From Betaproteobacteria bacterium (GTDB lineage: Bacteria > Pseudomonadota > Gammaproteobacteria > Burkholderiales > Usitatibacteraceae), in assembly GCA_003105245.1 (NCBI GenBank), contig PQAI01000177.1, forward strand, positions 1 through 5,024: a stretch of DNA of 5,024 nucleotides, written 5' to 3'. Position 1 is the stretch's first letter; each line of letters starts with the position of its first letter. Made by a program: the position numbers and the translations under genes. Positions 1 to 5,024 of this stretch are shown one piece after another. Under the pieces are notes generated by a model. That model was not told the DNA's origin. It saw only the letters and a program-made list of their open reading frames with translations, and did no database searches.

Positions 1-339
1 CTGCTGATCATGCTGATCATCACCATCCCCATCCAGACGCACGCGGTGAAGCTCAACATGCCGGTGGGCACCCCGCCGCCGCCGACCGAGCCGCCGGTGG
101 TGATCCTGGTGGAGGTGGACTTCGACGGCACGGTGATCTGGAACGGCGAGACCGTCGCCGACCGTCCCACGCTCGACGAGAAGTTCATCAACGCGGCGGC
201 CATGCCGGTGCAGCCCGAGTTCCACCTGCGGCCCAACAAGATCGTGAGCTACAAGTACGTGGCCGCGGTGATGGCCTCCGCCCAGAGCCACGGCATCACC
301 AAGATCGGCCTCATCGGGGCCGAGCAGTACATCGACTGA
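1..339 (+). CDS. exbD: ExbD/TolR-family biopolymer transport protein, 3' part (5' end outside window)
   Basis: The frame is open from base 1 and ends at TGA 337-339, giving 112 visible residues. The first residues (LLIMLIITIPIQTHAVKLNMP) are the end of the single N-terminal membrane helix of ExbD proteins and the start of the periplasmic part. The usual short cytoplasmic tail and the helix start, with its conserved Asp, would lie upstream, so about 25-35 residues are missing. The ATG at position 10 falls inside the helix and is not the real start. A proline-rich linker (PPPPTEPP) and a compact periplasmic domain follow, including a DFDGTVIWNGE stretch and an end reading KIGLIGAEQYID. ExbD works with ExbB in the inner membrane to use the proton gradient to drive TonB. 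ExbB, TonB and perhaps another ExbD probably lie just upstream. TolR is the main alternative, but the sequence and the TPR neighbour favour ExbD. Confidence 0.9.
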   Translation: MLIMLIITIPIQTHAVKLNMPVGTPPPPTEPPVVILVEVDFDGTVIWNGETVADRPTLDEKFINAAAMPVQPEFHLRPNKIVSYKYVAAVMASAQSHGITKIGLIGAEQYID

Positions 340-350
340 AGCCTCGCCCC

Positions 351-381
351 CGGGGCCGCGCGGCCTGGACGCGCGGCCCCG
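351..381 (+). terminator. GC-rich hairpin after exbD, terminator-like
   Basis: Bases 351-362 pair perfectly with 370-381, giving a 12-bp stem of only G and C around a 7-base loop (363-369). It starts 12 bases after the exbD stop. The run after it (ATTT at 385-388) is weak for an intrinsic terminator, so it may only partly terminate or may protect the 3' end of the upstream mRNA. It is the only strong hairpin between exbD and the TPR gene. Confidence 0.6.
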
Positions 382-397
382 ATCATTTCCGGAACCT

Positions 398-402
398 GGA
401 GA
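398..402 (+). promoter_or_regulatory. Ribosome binding site of the TPR gene
   Basis: GGAGA lies 8 bases before the ATG at 411. It is the best Shine-Dalgarno match in the window and supports that start, as does the signal peptide that begins there. Confidence 0.75.
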
Positions 403-410
403 AACGCACG

Positions 411-1613
411 ATGATCGGATCCACCATCCTTCGCGCCGTTGCCCTCGCGACCGCCCTCCTCCTCGCTTCCGCCACGGCCTCGTGGGCCGACGCCGTCCGC
501 CCCGAAGTGGGCAATCCCCTCAAGGCCGCCGACTCCCTCTTCAAGGCGAAGAAGTACCGCGAGGCCCTGGCCAAGGTGGCCGAGGCCGACGCCGCCGCCA
601 ACAAGACGCCCTACGAGACCTACGTCATCCAGCGCACGAAGGGCAGCATCGCCGCCGCGGCCGGGGAGAACGACACCGCCGCCAAGGCCTTCGAGGCGGT
701 GATCGCCTCGGGCCAGGCCAAGGGCGCGGACCAGCTGAAGCTCGTGCAGGCGGTGGCGGGCCTGTACTACAACGCCAAGGACTACGCCAAGGCCGCGCAG
801 TGGAGCGCGCGCTACCAGAAGGAAGGTGGCACGGACCCGGCCATGCAGACGCTGCTGGTCCAGTCCTACTTCCTCATGAACGACTGCGCGGCCGTTTCGA
901 AGGCCGTGGGCGAGGGCAATGGCCGCAAGCCCGCGGAGCAGGAGCTGCAGATGCTCGCCAACTGCTACAACAAGCAGAAGGACAGCACCGGCTACGTGGC
1001 GGCCATCGAGCGCCTGGTGACCTACTACCCGAAGAAGGAGTACTGGACCGACCTCCTGAACCGCGTCCAGAAGAAGAGCGGCTTCTCCGACCGCCTCTCG
1101 CTCGACGTCTTCCGCCTGAAGCTCGCCACCGGCAACGTGAACTCCGCCGGCGACTACCTCGAGATGGCGCAGCTCGCCATCCAGGCCGGTTTCCCGTCCG
1201 AGGCGAAGAAGATCGTCGACAAGGGCTACGAGACGAAGGCGCTGGGCAACGGCAAGGACGCCGAGCGCCACCAGCGCCTGCGCGACCTCGTGGCCAAGCG
1301 CATGGCCGAGGCGACCCAGAACCGCGCGCAGGCCGAGAAGGACGCCATCGCCGACAAGAGCGGCGACGCCCTGGTGAGCCTGGGCTACAACTACGTGAGC
1401 GAGGGCGCCCCGCAGAAGGGCCTCGCCTTCATGGAGCAGGGCATCAAGAAGGGCGGGCTCAAGCGCCCCGACGACGCGAAGCTCCTGCTGGGCATCGCGC
1501 AGCTGCAGAGCGGCTCGAAGTCGAGAGGCCTGGAGACGCTCCACGGCGTCCACGGCAAGGACGGCACCGCGGACCTCGCCCGCCTGTGGATTCTCCTCGG
1601 GCAGCGGGCCTAG
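411..1613 (+). CDS. Exported tetratricopeptide-repeat-like protein next to ExbD
   Basis: This is a 400-residue protein. Residues 1-26 form a classic Sec signal peptide: a short basic start with Arg8, a hydrophobic core ALATALLL, and a probable cut after SWA (26/27) or ADA (28/29). The mature part is almost wholly alpha-helical. It shows degenerate TPR-like pairs such as residues 37-62 ([20 protein letters not shown]), 77-99, 112-135 ([13 protein letters not shown]) and 318-345 (a [20 protein letters not shown] unit). The helices are rich in Ala and Lys. Two cysteines (159, 185) could form a disulfide in the periplasm. There is no membrane anchor after the signal and no lipobox. TPR proteins often follow exbB/exbD genes in proteobacteria, and some Vibrio TonB systems need an accessory TPR protein, so a periplasmic scaffold for TonB-dependent transport is the best inference. 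No enzymatic motif is visible. Its own ribosome site and the preceding hairpin suggest expression partly separate from exbD. Confidence 0.88.
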   Translation: MIGSTILRAVALATALLLASATASWADAVRPEVGNPLKAADSLFKAKKYREALAKVAEADAAANKTPYETYVIQRTKGSIAAAAGENDTAAKAFEAVIASGQAKGADQLKLVQAVAGLYYNAKDYAKAAQWSARYQKEGGTDPAMQTLLVQSYFLMNDCAAVSKAVGEGNGRKPAEQELQMLANCYNKQKDSTGYVAAIERLVTYYPKKEYWTDLLNRVQKKSGFSDRLSLDVFRLKLATGNVNSAGDYLEMAQLAIQAGFPSEAKKIVDKGYETKALGNGKDAERHQRLRDLVAKRMAEATQNRAQAEKDAIADKSGDALVSLGYNYVSEGAPQKGLAFMEQGIKKGGLKRPDDAKLLLGIAQLQSGSKSRGLETLHGVHGKDGTADLARLWILLGQRA

Positions 1614-2104
1614 CCCCGGCCATCCGGCACGCCACGGCGGCCGATCTCGCCGCCATCGTCGCCATCTACAACGATTCCATCCCGGGCCGGCAGGCCACGG
1701 CCGACACTTCGGCGGTCACGGTCGATTCGCGCCGCGAGTGGTTCGCGGCCTTCGACCCCGCGAGCCGGCCCCTCTGGGTGGCGGAGTCGGGCGGGAAGAT
1801 CCTGGGCTGGCTGGGATTGCGCTCCTTCTACGGTCGCCCCGCCTACCACCGCACGGTGGAAGTGGCGGTCTACGTGGCCCAGGGCGCGCAGCGCCGGGGC
1901 CTCGCGCGCGCGCTGCTGGCGCACGCGATGGCTGCCGCCCCTGCCCTGGGAATCTCCACCCTGCTCGCCTTCGTCTTCGGCCACAATGGCGCGAGCCTCT
2001 CCCTGTTCCGCGCGGCCGGGTTCGCGGACTGGGGGGCGCTTCCCCGGGTCGCGGAGCTCGACGGCGTCGAGCGCGACCTCGTGATCCTCGGCAAGAGGCT
2101 GTAG
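1586..2104 (+). CDS. GNAT N-acetyltransferase, phosphinothricin/methionine-sulfone acetyltransferase-like
   Basis: From GTG 1586 the product has 172 residues, normal for the PAT/MddA group. Family features in order are: [18 protein letters not shown] (13-30), the usual N-terminal strand and helix; [15 protein letters not shown] (64-78); the TVEVAVYV strand (90-97); the acetyl-CoA loop QRRGLA (102-107) of form Q/R-x-x-G-x-A; and [14 protein letters not shown], the PAT-type ending. These enzymes transfer acetyl from acetyl-CoA to a small amine such as phosphinothricin, methionine sulfone or methionine sulfoximine; the substrate cannot be read from the sequence. The start is uncertain. Homology begins at Ile13 (ATC 1622) and there is no in-frame ATG nearby, so GTG 1586 is the nearest ordinary start. 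That overlaps the TPR gene by 28 bases in another frame and lacks a strong ribosome site (GGA at 1571-1573 only), suggesting translational coupling. It ends 5 bases before thyA. Confidence 0.82.
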   Translation: MDSPRAAGLAPAIRHATAADLAAIVAIYNDSIPGRQATADTSAVTVDSRREWFAAFDPASRPLWVAESGGKILGWLGLRSFYGRPAYHRTVEVAVYVAQGAQRRGLARALLAHAMAAAPALGISTLLAFVFGHNGASLSLFRAAGFADWGALPRVAELDGVERDLVILGKRL

Positions 2105-2109
2105 AGACG

Positions 2110-2904
2110 ATGAAGGCCTACCTCGACCTCATGCGCCACGTGCTCGAGCACGGCGCCAAGAAGACGGACCGCACGGGCACCGGGACGCTCTCGGTCTTCG
2201 GCCACCAGATGCGCTTCGACCTCTCCGAGCGCTTCCCGCTCGTGACCACCAAGAAGGTGCACGTGAAGAGCGTGATCCACGAGCTGCTGTGGTTCCTGCA
2301 GGGCTCGACCAACGTGCGCTACCTGAAGGAGAACGGCGTCACGATCTGGGACGAGTGGGCCGACGAGCGCGGCGAGCTGGGCCCCGTCTACGGCCACCAG
2401 TGGCGCTCCTGGCCGGCGCCGGACGGCCGCTCGATCGACCAGGTGGCCGAGGTGGTCGCGCAGATCCGCGCCAACCCCGACTCGCGCCGCCTCATCGTCT
2501 CGGCGTGGAACGTGGCCGACATCCCGCGCATGGCGCTGGCACCCTGCCACGCGCTCTTCCAGTTCTACGTCTGCGACGGGCGCCTCTCCTGCCAGCTCTA
2601 CCAGAGGAGCGCGGACATCTTCCTCGGCGTGCCCTTCAACATCGCCTCCTACGCGCTGCTCACGATGATGGTCGCGCAGGTGACGGGCCTGAAGCCGGGC
2701 GAGTTCGTGCACACCTTCGGCGACGCGCACCTGTACCTGAACCACCTCGAGCAGGCGCGCGAGCAGCTCTCGCGCGCGCCGCGCGAGCTCCCCGTGATGC
2801 GGCTCAATCCGGCGGTCACCGATCTCTTCGGCTTCCGGTACGGGGACTTCACCCTCGAGGGGTACGACCCGCATCCGCCGATCAAGGCGCCCATCGCGGT
2901 CTGA
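2110..2904 (+). CDS. thyA: Thymidylate synthase
   Basis: This makes dTMP from dUMP, using methylene-tetrahydrofolate as both carbon donor and reductant and releasing dihydrofolate. The product is 264 residues, the same length as E. coli ThyA, and its key residues fall at the same numbers: Arg21 in DRTGTGT, Glu58 in [10 protein letters not shown], catalytic Cys146 in LAPCH, Arg126/Arg127 in DSRR, Arg166 and Asp169 in YQRSAD, Asn177 in [10 protein letters not shown], and His207/Tyr209 in HLY. The C-terminus ([13 protein letters not shown]) is complete, so nothing suggests damage. Residue 168 is Ala where E. coli has Cys, a common variation. The start gives the standard MKAYLDLM N-terminus. The ribosome site is modest (AGAGG at 2094-2098, inside the acetyltransferase end). 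The gene follows the acetyltransferase by 5 bases and overlaps folA by one base, so it sits in an operon. Confidence 0.98.
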   Translation: MKAYLDLMRHVLEHGAKKTDRTGTGTLSVFGHQMRFDLSERFPLVTTKKVHVKSVIHELLWFLQGSTNVRYLKENGVTIWDEWADERGELGPVYGHQWRSWPAPDGRSIDQVAEVVAQIRANPDSRRLIVSAWNVADIPRMALAPCHALFQFYVCDGRLSCQLYQRSADIFLGVPFNIASYALLTMMVAQVTGLKPGEFVHTFGDAHLYLNHLEQAREQLSRAPRELPVMRLNPAVTDLFGFRYGDFTLEGYDPHPPIKAPIAV

Positions 2905-3407
2905 TGATCCGCTCCCTCATCGTCGCGCGGGCGCGAAACGGCGCCATCGGCATCGCCAACGCGATGCCCTGGCACCTGCCCGCGGACCTCGCCCACTTCA
3001 AGCGCACGACGCTGGGCCGGCCGGTGATCATGGGGCGGCGCACGTGGGAATCCATCGGCCGCGCCCTGCCCGGCCGCAGGAACATCGTGGTGAGCGGCAC
3101 CCCCGGCTTCCGCGCCGAGGGCGCCGAGGTCGTGGGCTCGCTCGCCGAGGCCTGGCGCGCCGTCGAGGGCGCCGAGGAAGCGTTCGTGATCGGCGGCGCC
3201 CGCCTGTACGCCGAGGCGCTGCCGCAGGCCGATCGCATCTACCTCACGGACGTCGCTGGGGAGCCCGCGGCCGACACCTTCTTCCCCGCGCTCGATCCCG
3301 GGCAGTGGCGCGAGACCCCGCTGGGCGAGCACCCCGCGGACGAGCGCCACGCCTTCGCGCTGCGCTTCCTCCTGCTGGAGAGGGTGCGGCCGTCCGGCCG
3401 CGGTTGA
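2904..3407 (+). CDS. folA: Dihydrofolate reductase
   Basis: This reduces dihydrofolate to tetrahydrofolate with NADPH and so regenerates the cofactor consumed by ThyA. The product is 167 residues, slightly longer than E. coli FolA (159). Conserved sites are AMPWHLPADL (20-29) with catalytic Asp28 (E. coli Asp27) and Trp23; Phe32; the NADPH and folate region GRRTWESIGRALPGRRN (44-60) with Arg58 (E. coli Arg57); the FVIGGARLY loop (94-102) with its Gly-Gly pair; and YLT (113-115). The ATG at 2904 shares its A with the thyA stop TGA (TGATG). Only a poor, distant AAGG (2884-2887) precedes it, so translation is probably coupled to thyA. The last residues (VRPSGRG) extend past the usual FLLLER end and are encoded by the left arm of an inverted repeat. 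Confidence 0.97.
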   Translation: MIRSLIVARARNGAIGIANAMPWHLPADLAHFKRTTLGRPVIMGRRTWESIGRALPGRRNIVVSGTPGFRAEGAEVVGSLAEAWRAVEGAEEAFVIGGARLYAEALPQADRIYLTDVAGEPAADTFFPALDPGQWRETPLGEHPADERHAFALRFLLLERVRPSGRG

Positions 3408-3427
3408 CGCTCCGCAAGCGGCCGGAC
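3392..3427 (+). repeat. Inverted repeat spanning the folA stop codon
   Basis: Bases 3392-3401 (GTCCGGCCGC) are the exact reverse complement of 3418-3427, a 10-bp stem around a 16-base loop. The left arm codes for the last residues of folA and the loop holds the stop codon (3405-3407). No T-run follows, so it is a poor intrinsic terminator. It could act as a partial terminator or mRNA 3' stabiliser, or at DNA level as a site flanking the FNR-like palindrome in its loop. The symmetry is directly visible; any function is inference. Confidence 0.5.
3404..3417. promoter_or_regulatory. Possible degenerate FNR/Anr-type site upstream of ccoI
   Basis: TTGAC-GCTC-CGCAA matches 7 of 10 defined positions of the FNR consensus TTGAT-N4-ATCAA, keeping the outer TTG and CAA. 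Its centre (3410.5) lies about 41 bases before the ccoI ATG, the class II spacing if transcription starts at or next to the ATG. FNR-family proteins commonly control cbb3 oxidase and ccoGHIS genes, which fits. The second half-site is weak, and such a match can arise by chance. Confidence 0.3.
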
Positions 3428-3438
3428 CGGGGCGCGCC

Positions 3439-3444
3439 TAGACT
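3439..3444 (+). promoter_or_regulatory. Possible -10 element for ccoI
   Basis: TAGACT matches TATAAT at 4 of 6 positions, ends 6 bases before the ATG at 3451, and is the least GC-rich hexamer in the gap. No matching -35 lies 17 bases upstream, which would suit an activator-dependent promoter. If used, the message would be leaderless or nearly so. Confidence 0.28.
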
Positions 3445-3450
3445 GTGGCG

Positions 3451-5024
3451 ATGACCGAGAAGCGCCTTCCCGGCGTGGCACGTTGCGCCCACTGCGGCGA
3501 GCCGGCCCCGAGCCCCGTGACCCGGCCAGGACCCGACGGGACGGCCCGGGTGTTCTGCTGCGCCGGCTGTGCCGGCCTGCACGAACTCGCCGTGGCCGCG
3601 AAGGCCGACGCCCCCGCGCCGCCGCCGCAGCCCTCCGAACTCGAGACCGTCTTCGACGTGGAAGGCGTGAGTTGCGCGGCCTGCGTGACGCGCGTGGAGT
3701 CCGCACTCGCCCGCCTGCCGGGGGTGGCCGAGTCCAGCCTCAACCTGGCGACGCGCCGCGTGCGCATCCGGCATTCCGCGGCCACACCCCGCGAGACCCT
3801 GGCCGCCGTCATCGCCCGCGCCGGCTACCGCGCAAGGACCCCGGGACGCGACCCGAAGGCCCTGCGCCGCGCGGAGGAGCGCCGCGCGCTGTGGCGGCTT
3901 TCGCTCGCCGGCTTCGCGATGATGCAGATCATGATGCTGGCCTGGCCGTCCTATGCCGACCACGACGGCTCCCTCGACTGGGACCTCGAGCGCCTCCTCA
4001 ACATCGCGAGCCTCGTGATCACCGTGCCGGTCCTGCTCTTCTCCTCCGGCCCCATCTTCCGGGCCGCCTGGCACGGGATCGCCGCGCGCGCGCCGGGAAT
4101 GGACGTCCCGGTGGCCCTGGGCATCGTGGTGAGCTTCCTCGCGAGCCTGTACGGCACCTGGTCCGGCGGCGAGGTCTACTACGACTCGATCACGATGTTC
4201 GTCTTCTTCCTGCTCACCGGCCGCTACTTCGAGGCGAAGGCGCTCTCGGGAACGGTGGACGCGGCCGACTCGCTGGCGCAATTGCTGCCACGGCGGGCCT
4301 GGAAGCTCGCCGGCGAGGAGCGCGTGGAGACGGACCCGGCGGCGCTCGCCCCGGGCGACCTGGTGGCCATCCCCGCCGGCGAGGCGGCGCCCGCGGACGC
4401 GACGGTGGTCTCCGGGGCCACCGAGTTCGACGAGTCCCTGCTCACCGGCGAGACCTATCCGGTGCAGAAGGCCGCGGGCGACCGCGTTCTCGCCGGCAGC
4501 ATCAACCTCGCCTCCCCGGTGAGCGCCCGCGTCGAGCGCGCGCCCGGCGAGGCCACGCTCGACGTGATCCGCGGCCAGATGGAACGGGCGGCCTCGCGCA
4601 AGCCGCGCTGGGCGCTGGTGGCCGACCGCATCGCGAGCCACTTCGTGGTCGCGATCGTGCTGCTCTCCGCCCTGGGCGGCCTCGCCTGGTGGTGGATCGA
4701 CCCCTCGAAGGCGATCTGGGTGGCGGTGGCCACCCTCGTGGTGACCTGCCCCTGCGCGCTCTCGCTCGCCACGCCCGTGGCGCTCACGGCCTGCGTGAAC
4801 GCGCTCTCGCGCCACGGCGTGCTGGTGACGAGCGGACGCGCCATCGAGGCGCTGGCCTCGGCCACGCACCTCGTCTTCGACAAGACAGGCACGCTCACGA
4901 CGGGGCGCATGCACCTGCGCGCGGTCGAGGTCCTGGGCGGACTCGACCGCGATGCCTGCCTCGCGATGGCGGCGGCGCTCGAGTCTGCACTTTCCCATCC
5001 CATCGCCCATGCGCTGGTGAAGGC
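3451..5024 (+). CDS. ccoI: Copper-transporting P1B-type ATPase, CcoI/FixI-like (3' end outside window)
   Basis: About 524 residues are visible of a protein that usually has about 750-850. Domains in order: an N-terminal Cys-rich metal-binding module with CAHC (12-15) and FCCAGC (35-40); a heavy-metal-associated domain with GVSCAAC (72-78); membrane helices near 151-168, 182-203, 217-235 and 244-258; the actuator loop with LTGET (TGE at 332-334); a helix near 398-416; the ion-binding helix with TCPCALSLATP (CPC at 433-435); the phosphorylation site DKTGT (Asp477); and the start of the nucleotide domain with SHP (515-517). The double N-terminal module plus TCPCALSLATP marks the CcoI/FixI group, which moves Cu(I) across the inner membrane for cbb3 cytochrome oxidase assembly rather than for bulk copper resistance. 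CopA is the main alternative. ATG 3451 is preferred over in-frame GTG 3445; neither has a good ribosome site. ccoS and ccoNOQP may be nearby but are not visible. Confidence 0.9.
   Translation, partial: MTEKRLPGVARCAHCGEPAPSPVTRPGPDGTARVFCCAGCAGLHELAVAAKADAPAPPPQPSELETVFDVEGVSCAACVTRVESALARLPGVAESSLNLATRRVRIRHSAATPRETLAAVIARAGYRARTPGRDPKALRRAEERRALWRLSLAGFAMMQIMMLAWPSYADHDGSLDWDLERLLNIASLVITVPVLLFSSGPIFRAAWHGIAARAPGMDVPVALGIVVSFLASLYGTWSGGEVYYDSITMFVFFLLTGRYFEAKALSGTVDAADSLAQLLPRRAWKLAGEERVETDPAALAPGDLVAIPAGEAAPADATVVSGATEFDESLLTGETYPVQKAAGDRVLAGSINLASPVSARVERAPGEATLDVIRGQMERAASRKPRWALVADRIASHFVVAIVLLSALGGLAWWWIDPSKAIWVAVATLVVTCPCALSLATPVALTACVNALSRHGVLVTSGRAIEALASATHLVFDKTGTLTTGRMHLRAVEVLGGLDRDACLAMAAALESALSHPIAHALVK

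Noticed and set aside
10..12. ATG at position 10 as the true start of the exbD-like gene
   Set aside because: It falls inside the transmembrane helix and the frame is open to base 1. Starting there would remove the cytoplasmic tail and half of the helix.
249..1553. Long open frame on the minus strand opposite the TPR gene
   Set aside because: It lies antisense to a convincing gene with a signal peptide and ribosome site, its composition is low-complexity (Leu, Val, Gly, Arg, Ala), and it has no family motif. Long antisense frames are expected at this GC content.
482..1585. Plus-strand frame running through the TPR gene into the acetyltransferase, possibly one long fused protein
   Set aside because: The part before about 1586 is Arg/Gly/Pro-rich noise in an alternative frame of the TPR gene. 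Only the part from about 1622 resembles a protein family.
3404..3444. TTGACG and TAGACT as a standard sigma70 -35/-10 pair
   Set aside because: The spacer would be 29 bases, far from the usual 16-18. The TTGAC half-site fits better as part of a possible activator site.
3244..5010. 588-codon open frame on the minus strand opposite the copper ATPase gene
   Set aside because: Its product is rich in Arg, Gly, Ala and His with no recognisable domain, and it mirrors a gene with all P-type ATPase motifs. It is a high-GC shadow.
1..5024. Mobile element, CRISPR array, tRNA/rRNA, phage or defence genes
   Set aside because: I looked for direct repeats, transposase-like products, integration signatures and RNA folds and saw none. 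Coding regions are contiguous with uniform composition.

Overview
The window comes from a GC-rich proteobacterial chromosome. By eye, third codon positions are almost all G or C. The best guess is a betaproteobacterium or a relative in Gammaproteobacteria. This rests on three things: an ExbD followed by an exported TPR protein, an E. coli-like 264-residue ThyA directly coupled to FolA, and a CcoI/FixI-type copper ATPase of the kind that serves cbb3 oxidases. The placement is inference; nothing in the window fixes a genus.

Layout: all genes read on the + strand and are tightly packed. (1) Positions 1-339 hold the 3' part of an exbD-family gene, part of a TonB-type energy-transducing system, followed by a strong GC hairpin (351-381). 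(2) 411-1613 encodes a 400-residue exported TPR-like protein with a clear signal peptide and a good ribosome binding site. (3) 1586-2104 encodes a GNAT acetyltransferase of the phosphinothricin/methionine-sulfone acetyltransferase type; it has no ATG and probably starts at a GTG inside the end of the TPR gene. (4) 2110-2904 is thyA and 2904-3407 is folA, overlapping by one base (TGATG). (5) 3451-5024 is the first two thirds of a ccoI/fixI-like P1B-type ATPase, cut by the window edge.

How the genes work together: ThyA converts dUMP to dTMP and leaves dihydrofolate, which FolA reduces back to tetrahydrofolate, so this coupled pair is one metabolic unit. ExbD with its unseen upstream partners would energise outer-membrane transport, and the TPR protein is probably a periplasmic accessory of that system. 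CcoI would move copper for cbb3 oxidase assembly and begins a new functional block. The 43-base gap before it carries a degenerate FNR-like palindrome and a -10-like hexamer at class II spacing, inside a larger inverted repeat. That gap is the most interesting non-coding spot here.

I see no mobile element, CRISPR array, tRNA, rRNA, phage gene or defence system. The genes are recognisable, mostly housekeeping families. I do not see an undescribed system; the findings are regulatory or contextual oddities of modest interest.
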